Shown: positions 18,323 through 29,890, counted from the first letter of the stretch. The stretch is 64,000 bases of DNA from Chelativorans xinjiangensis (GCF_009812055.1 NZ_WQNH01000025.1:1-64000), one strand, 5' to 3'. Made by a program: numbers and translations. The notes: generated from the letters alone by a model not told the origin.

Positions 18323-19539
18323 AGGGATACGGGCTCCTGCAGAAAGCGGTCGACGGCGGAAAGAAACAGGCCGCCGGCATGGCCGTCGCTCGCCCGATGG
18401 TCGGCGGCAAGCGAGGCCGTGACGAGGGGGCGGGCGGTGACATCCCCGTCGACGACCCACGGACGCACGACAGTCCGGCCGAAGCCCATAATGGCGACCT
18501 GCGGCGGATAGATGACCCCGAAAGCCGATTCCGCGCCGCGCTCGCCGAGGCTGGTGACCGTGAAGGTCGGGTCCATCATCTCCGAGCCCCGGATGCCGCC
18601 GCCGCGGGCGCGCGCCACGAGATCGCGCAGCGCTTCCATCAGGCTGGGCAGCGCGTACCGGTCCACCTCGTGAATAGCGGGCGCGATGAGGCCGCCGCCG
18701 CGCAGCGCAATCGCCCAGCCGATATGGATGCCGTCGGCCGGGCGGAAACGGTTGTTCTCCCAGAAGCCGTTGAGTTGCGGATGCTCGCGCAGCGCCAGCG
18801 CCGTCGCCTTGAGGAAGAGGACGGCCGGCAGCAGCCGCTCCTCGGGCCTGCGCTCCCTGTTGAAGGCTTCCATCCAGGCGAGCGGCCGGCTCATGTCGAT
18901 GGTGCTCGAAAGATAATAATGCGGAATCTCCCGCTTCGAGCGCGCCATGGCGGTCGCGATGGCCTGACGCATCTGGTCCGGGTCGAAGCCCGTCCGGCGC
19001 ACGGCGGGAGCGGCGGCGGGGGAGGGCGCCTTTGCCGACATGCCCTTTGCTGCCGCCAGTTCCACATCCGCAAGCGTGACCGAGCCGTCGATGCCGGTGC
19101 CGTTGAGCATGTCCGGATCGATGCCGAGTTCGCCTGCTCGACGACGGGCGACGGGGCTGATCTTTGTCCGTCCGCGGGATGGCACCGGCGATGGCCGAGG
19201 CACGGGGGCAGCCTTCGCAGGTGCCGGTTTGAGTGCGGCCGGCTTCTTGATGGGAACCTTCGGCTCTTCTTCGGCGGCCTTTGCGGGTACGGCGGGCTCT
19301 TCTCCCGGCGCGGCGATGCGCGCAAGAAGCGCACCGACCGGCAACTCCTCGCCCTCCTTCGCGCACAACTCCGAGACGACGCCATCCTCGAAGATGTCGA
19401 TCTCGAACGCGCCCTTGTAGGTCTCGACGACCGCGACGACATCGCCCTTCTTTACCGCGCTGCCGGGCTTGACGAGCCACTGGACAAGCTTCCCGCTCTC
19501 CATGTCGGCGCCCAGCGATGGCATCACGAAGTCGCTCAT
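18319..19539 (-). CDS. Dihydrolipoamide acyltransferase (E2)
   Basis: A 406-residue E2 component. The lipoyl domain (about residues 1-78) has its lysine in [11 protein letters not shown], where the usual ETDK is ETYK. A proline/alanine linker follows, then a peripheral-subunit-binding domain (about 128-163: [20 protein letters not shown]) and the catalytic core with [12 protein letters not shown], whose histidine and aspartate match the acyltransferase DHRxxDG motif. It overlaps E1beta upstream and the ACP downstream by 4 nt. No E3 gene is in the operon, so a shared dihydrolipoamide dehydrogenase must be used. Confidence 0.9.
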   Translation of the reverse strand: MSDFVMPSLGADMESGKLVQWLVKPGSAVKKGDVVAVVETYKGAFEIDIFEDGVVSELCAKEGEELPVGALLARIAAPGEEPAVPAKAAEEEPKVPIKKPAALKPAPAKAAPVPRPSPVPSRGRTKISPVARRRAGELGIDPDMLNGTGIDGSVTLADVELAAAKGMSAKAPSPAAAPAVRRTGFDPDQMRQAIATAMARSKREIPHYYLSSTIDMSRPLAWMEAFNRERRPEERLLPAVLFLKATALALREHPQLNGFWENNRFRPADGIHIGWAIALRGGGLIAPAIHEVDRYALPSLMEALRDLVARARGGGIRGSEMMDPTFTVTSLGERGAESAFGVIYPPQVAIMGFGRTVVRPWVVDGDVTARPLVTASLAADHRASDGHAGGLFLSAVDRFLQEPVSL

Positions 19540-20543
19540 CGCGGTTTCACCAGATTGCGGGCAGCATCCGCGATCTGCGCGGTCTGCGGCAACGCCGCCT
19601 CCTCCATATGCGCCGCGTAGGGGACAGGCGCCTCGCGGCTGCAGATGCGCCGGATCGGGGCATCAAGCTCGAAGAACAGCTCCTCCGACAGGCGCGCGGC
19701 GATCTCGGCGGAGATTGACCCGCTCTTCCAGCCCTCGTCGACGATGACGCAGCGCCGGGTGCGGGCGACGGTTTCGAAGATCGTCGCATTGTCGAGAGGA
19801 CGCAGCACGCGCAAGTCGACCACCTCCGCATCGATTCCCTCTTCGGCAAGCGTCTCGGCGGCGGCAAGAGCCTTCGGCAGGCTGTTGCCGTAGGCAAGGA
19901 TGCTCACGTCGCGTCCGGGCCTGCGCATCTTCGCCCTGGCGATGTCGACCTCCATCACGTCCGGGTCCAGCTCGCCTTCGGCGTTGTAGAGGACGATGTG
20001 CTCGAAAATCAGCACGGGATTGGGATCGGCGAGCGCCGCCTTCAGCATGTACCGTGCGTCCTCGACCGTGCCGGGCGCCAGCACCTTCAGGCCGGGAATA
20101 TGGGCGAACCAGCCTTCCAGGCTGTGCGAGTGCTGGGCGGCAAGCTGCCGTCCGGCGCCCGTCGCCATCCGGATCACCAGCGGCACGGCGAACTGCCCGC
20201 CCGACATGTGCGGGATGGTGGCGGCGTTGTTCATGATCTGGTCGAGCGCCAGCAGGCTGAAATTGCAGGTCATGATCTCCACGATGGGCCTGAGCCCCGC
20301 CATCGCGGCGCCTATGCCCGCGCCGACGAAGGCGCCCTCGGCCAGCGGCGTGTCGCGGATGCGTTCAGGCCCGAACTCGTCGAGCAGGCCCTTGGAGACG
20401 GCGTAGCAGCCGCCATAGAGTCCAACATCTTCGCCCATCAGGAAGGTGCGCGCATCGTTGATGAGCGCGTCGCGGATGGCATGCCGGCATGCCTCGCGAT
20501 AGGTCATCCGGTTCATGCCTTCCCTGGCGCTCCGGTCGTTCAT
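19536..20543 (-). CDS. Pyruvate/2-oxoacid dehydrogenase E1 beta subunit
   Basis: A 335-residue transketolase-like subunit. Segments [40 protein letters not shown] and [15 protein letters not shown] are typical of the E1 beta family. The ATG at 20543 overlaps the E1 alpha stop; later ATG codons are also possible. With E1 alpha and E2 it forms a 2-oxoacid dehydrogenase, most likely using pyruvate or acetoin. Confidence 0.9.
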   Translation of the reverse strand: MNDRSAREGMNRMTYREACRHAIRDALINDARTFLMGEDVGLYGGCYAVSKGLLDEFGPERIRDTPLAEGAFVGAGIGAAMAGLRPIVEIMTCNFSLLALDQIMNNAATIPHMSGGQFAVPLVIRMATGAGRQLAAQHSHSLEGWFAHIPGLKVLAPGTVEDARYMLKAALADPNPVLIFEHIVLYNAEGELDPDVMEVDIARAKMRRPGRDVSILAYGNSLPKALAAAETLAEEGIDAEVVDLRVLRPLDNATIFETVARTRRCVIVDEGWKSGSISAEIAARLSEELFFELDAPIRRICSREAPVPYAAHMEEAALPQTAQIADAARNLVKPR

Positions 20544-21522
20544 TCCGACACCTCGTCCATTAGCACGAAGCGCTCGAGATCCTCGACGCTCTCCCAGGTT
20601 CCCTCTTCCGCGAAGGCCACAGCCTCCTCGATTTCTGCCTCGACCTGCCCCTCGATCTCGCGCAATTCTTCCGGCGAGATCATGTGGTTTTCCTCCAGCC
20701 ACTTCTGCGTGCGCGGGATGGGATCGCGCTCCTTCCAAAGCTCGATCTCCTCGCGCGTGCGATAAAGCTGGGCGTCGAACATGGAGTGGGCGCGGAAGCG
20801 GTAGGTCCGGCATTCGAGAAAGTAGGGACCGTTGCCGTCCCGGATCGATGCCACCGCCTTTCTGGCCGCCGCCTCCACGACGACCGGGTTCATGCCGTCG
20901 ACGGCTTCCGTCGGCGTGCGGTAGGCGGCCGCCTTGCGGAAGATGTCCGTTTCGGCTTCGGCGAGTTCGAGCGGCATACCCATCGCGTAGAGATTGTTTT
21001 CGCAGACGAAGAGCACCGGCAGGTCCCAGAGTTCGGCAAGATTGATGCTCTCGTGAAACGCGCCTTCGCCGGCGGCGCCCTCGCCGAAGAAGCAGGCTGT
21101 CACGGCGCCCGGGTGGAGCTGCTTGTCGGCCATGGCGATGCCGATGGCGAGCGGCAGCCCGCCGCCGACGATCGCATTGCCGCCGTAGAAGCGCCTTCGG
21201 CGGTCGAAGAAGTGCATCGAGCCGCCGCGCCCGCGGGCGCAGCCCTCCACCTTGCCGTACATTTCAGCCATGAGTGCGCCCATCGGCAGGCCCCTGGCGA
21301 GCGCGTGCCCGTGGTCGCGATAGGTGGCCACCACCGCGTCGCGCTCATCGAGCGCCTGCATGACGCCGACGGCAACCGCCTCCTCGCCGTCATAAAGGTG
21401 GAGAAAGCCCCTGATCTTCTGCGCCTGGTACAGCTCGGCGCATCTGGCCTCGAACTGCCTGATGCGTAGCATCTGGCGGAACAAGTGCTGGCCGTGCTCG
21501 CGGTCGAGATGCGGCTTCTGGC

Positions 21523-21526
<4 letters not shown>
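20540..21526 (-). CDS. Pyruvate/2-oxoacid dehydrogenase E1 alpha subunit
   Basis: A 328-residue thiamine-diphosphate subunit. The ThDP/Mg motif is [20 protein letters not shown] followed by CENNLYAMG, and the phosphorylation-loop-like region reads RFRAHSMFD. The sequence [15 protein letters not shown] and [10 protein letters not shown] are typical of PDH and acetoin dehydrogenase E1 alpha. Stop and start codons overlap those of its neighbours, indicating strict co-translation after the acetyl-CoA synthetase gene. Confidence 0.9.
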
Positions 21527-23313
<1,787 letters not shown>

Positions 23314-23364
23314 TGCGCCTCCTCTTCGTCTTTTTCCATCTTCGAGGAATGGCTCGGTGGGGCA

Positions 23365-23378
23365 TTGACGGAGATCAA
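23365..23378. promoter_or_regulatory. FixK/Fnr box for the acs-PDH-nrdJ operon
   Basis: TTGACGGAGATCAA. Read leftward at -41.5, transcription would start near 23330, just ahead of the GAGGAGG of the acs gene. Confidence 0.8.
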
Positions 23379-23394
23379 GGGCGGGTCGGTGCGG

Positions 23395-23550
23395 TCAACC
23401 TTTGACACGGATGAGGGGCCTCATACGCGCCAATGCGGCTTGCTCGAAGGCTTCCGCGACCGAGCCGCCATATCCGCACACGCCGATATCCGCGTCGTGG
23501 TGGAAGTGCTCCCACCCTGCCACGCGGGAGGGGTTGCCTGAGGCCGTCAT
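23395..23550 (-). pseudogene. Archease, C-terminally truncated
   Basis: A 51-residue frame containing [20 protein letters not shown] then [10 protein letters not shown], the unmistakable N-terminal part of archease (activator of RtcB-type RNA ligase, normally about 140 residues). The metal-binding aspartate of HDADIG is present, but the rest of the fold is gone and the last ten residues are foreign. The ATG overlaps the stop codon of the HPF/cold-shock gene, so the intact ancestor was translationally coupled to it. Confidence 0.75.
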
Positions 23551-24113
23551 CTGAGGCCGTGCTTTCCCATCAGCCTGACGGTGCTCGCCTGCGACCCCTT
23601 TTCGCCTTCCTCTTCGGCAAAGGTCACGCGCACTCCTGGCTTGAGCCGGTCGAATGCACCGGCGAGGACACTGTTTCGGTGAAAGTAGATTTCCTCGCCG
23701 TCCTGGGTCGCGATGAAGCCGAACTCGCCCGAGGGGTCGATGCGAGCGATCGTGCCGGTCGGCTGCGGCTCGTGATGCTTCGTCTGACCTTGCAGCTTCC
23801 GTGCCTCATCCTGGAGCTGTCGCCGCGCCCGCTTGAAGGTGTCGTTGATCGCGAAGCGGATGTCGGAGTAGCGCTCATCGCTGTGGTTCACCCGGTCGAC
23901 GGCAACCTCCCTGCCTTCCGGCAGAGACAGATGGACGCGGACGTCGTAGAGCCCGCCCGAACGATGGCGGTGACCAGGGCCGGTCACGACAACGCGGCAA
24001 CTTGTAATCCGTCCGTAACGGCTTTCCAGTTCCCGCACGTGCTCTTCCAGCAAGTCCTGAATCCAGGGTGAGCCCTCCACCCCGTGAAAGTCCATCTCGA
24101 CCGGTGTTTCCAT
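23547..24113 (-). CDS. Ribosome hibernation factor fused to cold-shock domain
   Basis: A 188-residue protein. Residues about 1-110 form an HPF/RaiA (S30AE) domain ([38 protein letters not shown]). Residues about 118-185 form a CspA-like domain ([45 protein letters not shown]). The first would place the protein on idle ribosomes and the second would bind RNA, which fits dormancy or microoxic stasis. It overlaps an archease stub by 4 nt. No box lies directly upstream; the promoter is unclear. Confidence 0.88.
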   Translation of the reverse strand: METPVEMDFHGVEGSPWIQDLLEEHVRELESRYGRITSCRVVVTGPGHRHRSGGLYDVRVHLSLPEGREVAVDRVNHSDERYSDIRFAINDTFKRARRQLQDEARKLQGQTKHHEPQPTGTIARIDPSGEFGFIATQDGEEIYFHRNSVLAGAFDRLKPGVRVTFAEEEGEKGSQASTVRLMGKHGLR

Positions 24114-24221
24114 GAGTTACGTTCCCGCTGCTCAATCGAAAGGGGACGAGCAGGCACACACTCGCCCGTAAAGAGGCATCAGCGCGCCGCGATTAGGCCG
24201 AGCCTCAAGCGTGGTGTTCGC

Positions 24222-24467
24222 TCACGGCCTGCAATAGGAGATGCCTGCGGACATCACGTCTCGCGCGGTCAAGGCCGAAATGTCGCGGCCGTTCGGCAGG
24301 GCGCGGATGGCGATGTCGCGATCCGTCACCATTCCGATCAGGCGGTCATTCTCGCCGACGGGCAGGGCGCCGATGTCCTGTTCCTTCATGATTTTGGCGA
24401 TCTCGGATACGGGCATCGTCGGCGGAACCCAGGTGGCGCTCTTGTGCATGGCTTCCCAGACTCTCAT
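24222..24467 (-). CDS. CBS-domain protein, apparently truncated
   Basis: An 81-residue protein starting MRVWEAMHKSATWVPPTM after a strong AAAGGAGG. One full CBS motif is present (IAKIMKEQDIGALPVGENDR, GMVTDRDIAIRAL). The second begins (ARDVMSAGISYCRP) and stops where the family continues for about 60 residues. The stop codon therefore cuts a two-CBS protein in half. Whole relatives sense adenosine nucleotides. An Fnr box with ideal spacing drives it. Confidence 0.7.
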   Translation of the reverse strand: MRVWEAMHKSATWVPPTMPVSEIAKIMKEQDIGALPVGENDRLIGMVTDRDIAIRALPNGRDISALTARDVMSAGISYCRP

Positions 24468-24523
24468 TGCTTCCTCCTTTCACGAAAGAGAATGAAGGAT
24501 AGCGCTCTTCTCTCGATGAGGTT

Positions 24524-24537
24524 TTGACGCCAATCAA
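24524..24537. promoter_or_regulatory. FixK/Fnr box for the CBS gene
   Basis: TTGACGCCAATCAA. Read leftward at -41.5, transcription would start near 24489, 22 nt before the CBS start. Rightward it would put the start on the ATG of the polX remnant, so that direction is less likely. Confidence 0.75.
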
Positions 24538-24570
24538 CGCGGCGCCTTTCATTCAAGCCAAAGTGAACAG

Positions 24571-25268
24571 ATGGCCGTGCACAATGCCGACATAGCTGCG
24601 CTCTTCAATCGGATGGCTGACCTCCTCGAGATAGAGGGCGCCAATCCGTTCCGTATCTCGCCGTCAGCGACCATTCCAAGCACGCCACGGTGGCACACGG
24701 GCTCGATCCGGAGAGGTTGTCCGCTCAGTTCGATGAGATAGACCGGCTGAACGACCACGTAGAAGGCCTGCAACTGCTCAAGTCCTGCGAGGTCGACATT
24801 CTGGCGGACGGAAAGCTCGACCTGCCCGACAGCATCCTCAAGCGCCTCGATTTTACCGTCTGCGCCGTCCACTACCGCTTCGACCTCGATATCGAAGCGC
24901 AGACGCGCCGGATTCTGCGGGCGATGGACAACCGCTGCTTCAACATCCTGGCCCATCCCACGGGGCGCCTTCTGGGCGAGCGCCCCGGCTACGCCGTCGA
25001 CCTCGACCGCGTGATCGACGGCGCCAGGGAACGCGGCTGCTTTCTTGAGATCAACGCGCACCCGACGCGGCTCGACCTCGACGACGTCCACTGCCGGCAG
25101 GCAAGGGAGGCTGGGGTGAAACTGTCGATCTCGACGGATGCCCATTCGACCGTTGGGCTGAACGCCATGCGCTACGGGGTCGACCAGGCGCGGCGCGGAT
25201 GGATCGAAGCAGCCGATGTTCTGAACACCCGGCCCTGGAAGGAACTCAAGCCTCTGTTCTCTCGCTAG
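24571..25268 (+). pseudogene. polX: DNA polymerase X / PHP protein with internal deletion
   Basis: The start at 24571 reads MAVHNADIAALFNRMADLLE then IEGANPFRIS, the N-terminus of bacterial family X polymerase. After about 30 codons sequence jumps, in another frame, to DHSKHATVAHGLDPERL and the PHP phosphoesterase domain (FNILAHPTGRLLGER, LEINAHPTRLDL, ISTDAHSTVGL) that forms the C-terminal third. Roughly 330 residues, including the whole nucleotidyl transferase part, are missing and the join is out of frame. The PHP part alone is open from 24690 and might still be translated from an internal start. Confidence 0.75.
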
Positions 25269-25526
25269 GCGCCTGATCCGCCCGTACGCCTGTGACATGC
25301 GAGAGGATGTCCGCAACAATCGTTTTCAGGTCGCGCCCAGCGTCGATCCTTGTCCAATCTCGATGCCATAGTCGAATCCATCATCCTCTTCGGTCCCTTC
25401 CGCGGACAGCTAGCCAATCAGACAGAATTAACCCGTCCCGAGCATTGCGCGAGGTCAAGGTATGTACTGCCGTTGTCGGTTGTTCGAAAAATCCGATGAT
25501 TGGGACCCTGGCGAGGAGTCATCTCT

Positions 25527-27416
25527 TTATGCTGTCTTCCCGCCGAGCGCGCGCAGGGCGTTGAGGATCACTGCCACGTCGATACCCTCTTGCAGAAGGG
25601 CGCCGGCGACCGGCGTGATCAGTCCGAAGGCAGCCGCGATCATGGCGATGCCGGACAACGCCAGCCCTGCGACAATGCTCTGCATGGCGATGGCGCGCGT
25701 CCGGTGCGCGATCGTCATGGCGTGGCCGAGCGGCAGCAACCGGTCGGTCAGGACCACGACGTCTGCGGCCTGCGAGGATGCCGTGGCGCCGCCGGCTCCC
25801 ATGGCCACGCCCACGGTTGCCGTCGCCAGCGCCGGCGCGTCGTTGATGCCGTCGCCCATCATCATCGTCGGGGCGTTCCGCATCTCATCGCGGACGGCTG
25901 CGACCTTGTCCGCGGGCGTGGCTTCGGCGATCACCGCGTCGAGCCCAAGTTCCGCCGATATACGTTTTGCCGTCTCCGCGTCATCTCCCGTCAAGAGGAC
26001 GGTCCGCTTAATGCCGGCCAACCTGAGGGCACCAAGCGCATCCTTTGCATCGCTGCGCACCGCGTCGCCGAAGGTGAAGGTGCCAGTGAGGCGGCCGTTC
26101 AGGGCGACATAGACTCTGAGGACCGGCTGCCCACGATACCGTTCCTCGCTGTCAAGCATCCAGAAGGGCGGGTGGCTTCTTCCGAGCACGAATCTTCGCG
26201 CGCCGGCGCGGATTCGCGTGCCTTCCACGACCCCTTCCAGGCCGGATCCGCGATGTTCCCGCACCACACAGGGGTGTGCGAGGGCCAGGCCACGCTTGCG
26301 CGACTCGCCGATGATGGAACCAGCAACGACATGGTGCGAGGCCTGTTCCAGCGACGCCAGGAGCCGTAGCACATCGTCGGGGTTCTGCCCGGGTGCCGTT
26401 TCCTCCTCGATGAGATGAACCCCACCGTGGGTGAGCGTACCGGTCTTGTCGAAGACCGCGGTGCGCGCCTGCGCGAGCGCCTCGAGCGCCGCGCTGCCCT
26501 TCATGAGGACGCCACCACGTGCCGCCCGCGAGACGCCGCCGATGAAGGCTACAGGTGCAGCGAGGATGAGCGGGCAGGGGGTGGCGACGACGAGCACCGC
26601 GAGCGCGCGGATGGGATCGTGCGAAACATACCAGGCGATGCCGGCGACAAACAGTGTCGTCGGAAGAAGAAAGAGGGCGTAGCGGTCGGCCATGCGGATG
26701 AACGGCGCCTTTGCGGTCTGCGCTGCGGCGACCATGCGCACGATGCCGGCATAGGTGCTCTGGTCGGCGGGCGCGGAGGCGCGCATCGCAAAGGCCTCGC
26801 CGGCATTGACCGTGCCGCTACGCAGGAGGTCGCTCTCGCGGCGGCTTTCCGGCAGCGGTTCGCCTGTGACGGCCGACTCGTCGATGCGCGCCGTAGTGTC
26901 GAGGAGCACGCCGTCCACCGGCAGCACTTCCCCCGCCCGCACAAGTAGTTCGTCTCCCGGCCTGACGTCCTCGATGGGCACCGTCTCCAGTGACGGTCCG
27001 GCCTTGCGGTGCGCGAAGCGCGGTGACCGGTCAATGAGAGCCGTCAAGTCACGCTCGGCGCGCCCGCGGGCGAAGTCCTCCAGGACCGTTCCGCCGGCAT
27101 ACATGATCGACACGACGATCGCTGCAAGCGACTGACCGAGCAGCAGCGCCGCGGAGATGGAGATGAGCGCGATAGCATCGACGCCAAACCGGCCGATCCA
27201 GAAATCGCGCAGGATGGAGACGAAGAGCACCGCTGCGACGGGAAGGGCCGCTGCTGCCCAGATCGTTTCCGGCCGCATGCCGAAGGCCAGCGGCGGCTCG
27301 ATCGTGAAGCGCAGGATCGAGCCGACGGCCAGGCCGAGCAGAGCGAGGAAAAGCAGTGCCCGTCTGAGAAGGGACTCGGAGAAGATGGACGGCTCTGGCG
27401 CGGCCGAGACACGCAC
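25527..27416 (-). CDS. P1B-type heavy-metal ATPase with TPC motif
   Basis: A 629-residue metal-exporting ATPase. It has no N-terminal metal-binding domain. The A-domain TGEPLP, phosphorylation motif DKTGTLT and hinge GDGINDAPAL are intact. The transmembrane metal site is ATPCPLILAAP, a TPC motif rather than CPC or SPC; TPC is reported for the P1B-5 (Nia-like) nickel/iron group, though the C-terminal haemerythrin domain of Nia is absent. The usual SEHP is altered to ASHHVVA. The GTG start lies 3 nt past the NUDIX-DUF302 gene, so the two are one operon. Confidence 0.88.
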   Translation of the reverse strand: MRVSAAPEPSIFSESLLRRALLFLALLGLAVGSILRFTIEPPLAFGMRPETIWAAAALPVAAVLFVSILRDFWIGRFGVDAIALISISAALLLGQSLAAIVVSIMYAGGTVLEDFARGRAERDLTALIDRSPRFAHRKAGPSLETVPIEDVRPGDELLVRAGEVLPVDGVLLDTTARIDESAVTGEPLPESRRESDLLRSGTVNAGEAFAMRASAPADQSTYAGIVRMVAAAQTAKAPFIRMADRYALFLLPTTLFVAGIAWYVSHDPIRALAVLVVATPCPLILAAPVAFIGGVSRAARGGVLMKGSAALEALAQARTAVFDKTGTLTHGGVHLIEEETAPGQNPDDVLRLLASLEQASHHVVAGSIIGESRKRGLALAHPCVVREHRGSGLEGVVEGTRIRAGARRFVLGRSHPPFWMLDSEERYRGQPVLRVYVALNGRLTGTFTFGDAVRSDAKDALGALRLAGIKRTVLLTGDDAETAKRISAELGLDAVIAEATPADKVAAVRDEMRNAPTMMMGDGINDAPALATATVGVAMGAGGATASSQAADVVVLTDRLLPLGHAMTIAHRTRAIAMQSIVAGLALSGIAMIAAAFGLITPVAGALLQEGIDVAVILNALRALGGKTA

Positions 27417-27419
27417 CGG

Positions 27420-28151
27420 CTACAAATCCCGGATCATGTCACGCAGCAGGTGCTGGACCTCACCGGCGATCTCGCCCAGCGCCGGATTGTCCACCGCGGC
27501 CATCAATGCCAGCGGATCGACCGCCGCGACCTCGGTCTTGCCTGGTGCGACTTCGCTGACGACCACGTTGCATGGCAGCATGGTGCCGATCTTGTCTTCC
27601 TGCTGCAAGGCGCGCCATGCGAAATGCGGGTTACATGCGCCCAGGATCGTATAGGGCCTGAATTCTTCTCCCAGCTTGTTCTTCATGGTCGCGCGCACGT
27701 CGATGGTGCTAAGCACGCCGAAACCCTTGGCGGCGAGCGCCTTCGTCACATGCACCGTCGCCTCGTCGAAGGGCATGTCGATCGTCTTGCTGAAATAATA
27801 GCTCACGGAGTGTCCTTCCTTGGGCATCCCGGCGAAGGACCTGTTCACCGGTATTGTTGGACTCATTGCCTCATCCGATACCATCGCAAAGGCGGTGACG
27901 GATTTTCCGCCGGCCTGACGGATATCTTCGAGCGGAATCAACATATCCGCTACACCCCATCCGGTCTCTTCCGCGAATTCGCGACGCGCCGCGGCTTCAG
28001 CCTGCTCGTCATCGCTGTATTCTCCCTTCGCGATCGACCAGGCGCAGTCGTCCCGTTCTTGCCAGAACGGGCCGCCGAGATGCACGAGGAGAACCTGCAT
28101 TTTCCCGCCTCGCCGTCTGAACGGCAAGATGGCAGCGCTCTTGCGGGCCAT
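27420..28151 (-). CDS. NUDIX-DUF302 fusion protein
   Basis: A 243-residue protein. Residues 1-97 are a NUDIX hydrolase with an intact Nudix box (GEYSDDEQAEAAARREFAEE then TGW), but the domain stops at GGKSVTAFAM, short of its last strands. From about residue 110 a DUF302 domain follows (HSVSYYFSKTIDMPFDEATV, EEFRPYTILGACNPHFAW, MLPCNVVVSEV). The NUDIX part is about 40 residues short, which suggests an in-frame deletion joining two genes. It begins 10 nt after GGAGG and is followed closely by the metal ATPase. Confidence 0.8.
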   Translation of the reverse strand: MARKSAAILPFRRRGGKMQVLLVHLGGPFWQERDDCAWSIAKGEYSDDEQAEAAARREFAEETGWGVADMLIPLEDIRQAGGKSVTAFAMVSDEAMSPTIPVNRSFAGMPKEGHSVSYYFSKTIDMPFDEATVHVTKALAAKGFGVLSTIDVRATMKNKLGEEFRPYTILGACNPHFAWRALQQEDKIGTMLPCNVVVSEVAPGKTEVAAVDPLALMAAVDNPALGEIAGEVQHLLRDMIRDL

Positions 28152-28189
28152 GGCTCAACGACCTCCGTGACCGTCTCTCCCACGCCTTC

Positions 28190-28203
28190 TTGACGCACGT
28201 CAA
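28190..28203. promoter_or_regulatory. FixK/Fnr box between NUDIX-DUF302 and Usp genes
   Basis: TTGACGCACGTCAA. Rightward at -41.5 it gives a start near 28238, 69 nt before the Usp ATG. Leftward the same spacing would start inside the NUDIX leader, past its ribosome site, so the Usp direction fits better. Confidence 0.75.
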
Positions 28204-28306
28204 AGCGGGCTACCGCCGATCATGTTCAGCTTCCGCACACTGTGGGAGCAAGCAACGCGTCATGGCAACACATATCAACATTGCCTGATAACATGGAGCG
28301 AGCAGC

Positions 28307-28762
28307 ATGAACACAAAGCTCATCTTGTGCGCGACCGATGGTTCCGAGCACGCTTTCAAGGCCCTCGAGTTTGCGGCGGATTTGGCCCGATCGAAGAACG
28401 CAGGGCTACTGGTCGTTCATGTCCAGCGGGTGCATGGCAGTGGGCGCATCTCTCCAGAAATGCAGGAACTAGAGCGCATTGAGCAAGTACGCGTGACGGA
28501 AGCCGACATTCTGAGGAGTGCGGCCGAGCGTATCGCATCCGAGGGGGCAAAGTTCGCGCAAACCAAGGGCGCGTTGGATGTTGAGAGCCTCGTCGTCGAG
28601 GGCGACGCGGCCCGGGGGATCGTCGACACGGCGAAAGCCCGAGACGCCGGCGCGATCGTGATCGGCAGTCGGGGTCTCGGGGATCTGCAGGGCCTTTTGC
28701 TTGGAAGCGTGAGCCACAAGGTGGCTCATCTGGCTCCCTGCACCACCATCATCGTGCGCTAG
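28307..28762 (+). CDS. Universal stress protein
   Basis: A 151-residue single-domain UspA protein. The ATP-binding loop GSRGLGDLQGLLLGSVSH fits G-2x-G-9x-G-S, and the start KLILCATDGSEHAFKALEFA is typical. Such proteins support survival under energy limitation, and many are Fnr/FixK controlled. The gene has its own box and stands alone. Confidence 0.92.
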   Translation: MNTKLILCATDGSEHAFKALEFAADLARSKNAGLLVVHVQRVHGSGRISPEMQELERIEQVRVTEADILRSAAERIASEGAKFAQTKGALDVESLVVEGDAARGIVDTAKARDAGAIVIGSRGLGDLQGLLLGSVSHKVAHLAPCTTIIVR

Positions 28763-28950
28763 TGGTGAAGGCGGCCTTCTTTATCCCTCACCGTGCCTGC
28801 AGCGCTCGTCGAGCTGTGAAGGGCCGAGCCCCGTGCGTAGTCGCACACAGACGGACGCATGCGCCGGCAGGTCTCCAAGAAGCATGATCGCTGGTTGCTC
28901 GGATCAACCGGCAGGCGAGGTGACCTCCCGCGCTGGGGCGGGGTGAAACC

Positions 28951-29724
28951 ATGAATATGGTCGCTATTGGCTTTCTCGCCAGTTTCCTCGCCGGTCTGAT
29001 GACAAGCGTGGGCGCTTTGCCCGCCTTGTTGGGCCGGTCCGTCTCGCAACGTTTGAACGACGTGCTTCTCGGCTTTGCAGCCGGCGTGATGCTATCGGCA
29101 TCGTTCTTTTCCCTGCTTCTTCCGGGCATGGAGACCGCGGGCAAGATATACGGGGGAAACATGCTTCCGGCAGCGGTCGCAGCGGCCGGGGTGGCCCTTG
29201 GCGCAGCCGCGATGGCCGCGATCAACGAGTTCGTTCCCCACGAGCACTTCTTCCAGGGGCGGCAAGGGCCGCAAGCCCGGGCGCTCGCCCGTATCTGGCT
29301 CTTTGTCATCGCAATCACGATCCACAATGCGCCCGAAGGGCTTGCCGTGGGCGTCGGCTTCGGCGGCGGTGATACTGCTGGCGGCACCACCCTCGCCATC
29401 GGGATCGGGCTGCAGAATCTGCCCGAGGGGCTGGCGGTGGCGCTCGCCCTGATGAGCTGCGACTATTCAAGACTGCATTCCTTCGCGGTGGCAAGCCTCA
29501 CCGGCCTAGTCGAGCCGCTCACCGGTCTCGCGGGTGCCTATGCAGTCAGCCTGTCACAATTGCTCCTGCCATGGGGCCTGACCTTTGCGGCCGGTGCGAT
29601 GATCTATGTCATCAGCCATGAGATCATCCCGGATACACACCGCAACGGCTTCGAGAAGGAGGCCACCCTGGGGCTGACAATCGGGCTGGTGGTCATGATG
29701 TTCCTGGACGTCGCCATTGGATGA
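28951..29724 (+). CDS. ZIP-family metal transporter
   Basis: A 257-residue inner-membrane protein with about eight helices. The transport site motifs are IHNAPEGLAVGVGFG in helix 4 and GLQNLPEGLAVALAL in helix 5, as in GufA/ZupT-type carriers of zinc, iron or manganese. No box was found directly upstream in the 188 bp spacer; it may be read from the Usp promoter. Confidence 0.9.
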   Translation: MNMVAIGFLASFLAGLMTSVGALPALLGRSVSQRLNDVLLGFAAGVMLSASFFSLLLPGMETAGKIYGGNMLPAAVAAAGVALGAAAMAAINEFVPHEHFFQGRQGPQARALARIWLFVIAITIHNAPEGLAVGVGFGGGDTAGGTTLAIGIGLQNLPEGLAVALALMSCDYSRLHSFAVASLTGLVEPLTGLAGAYAVSLSQLLLPWGLTFAAGAMIYVISHEIIPDTHRNGFEKEATLGLTIGLVVMMFLDVAIG

Positions 29725-29770
29725 CAGAAACCACCCCGGGCGGCGACGCTGTGACGTTTCGGGAGTGTTG

Positions 29771-29784
29771 TTGATGAAGGTCAA
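29771..29784. promoter_or_regulatory. FixK/Fnr box
   Basis: TTGATGAAGGTCAA. Rightward at -41.5, transcription would start near 29819, 72 nt before the small frame at 29891. Confidence 0.7.
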
Positions 29785-29890
29785 TGTCGGCCGCCGTCGG
29801 AAGCATTTTGATGTCGTCAGGCGATGAGGCGGGTGCGCTGTGCCGAGACGGTGCCGGTCCGCCGCTGCTACCGGATCTTGGAGAGAAGAA

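Noticed and set aside
18379-19620. A 413-codon plus-strand open frame
   Set aside because: It is the shadow of the E2 gene on the other strand in high-GC DNA.
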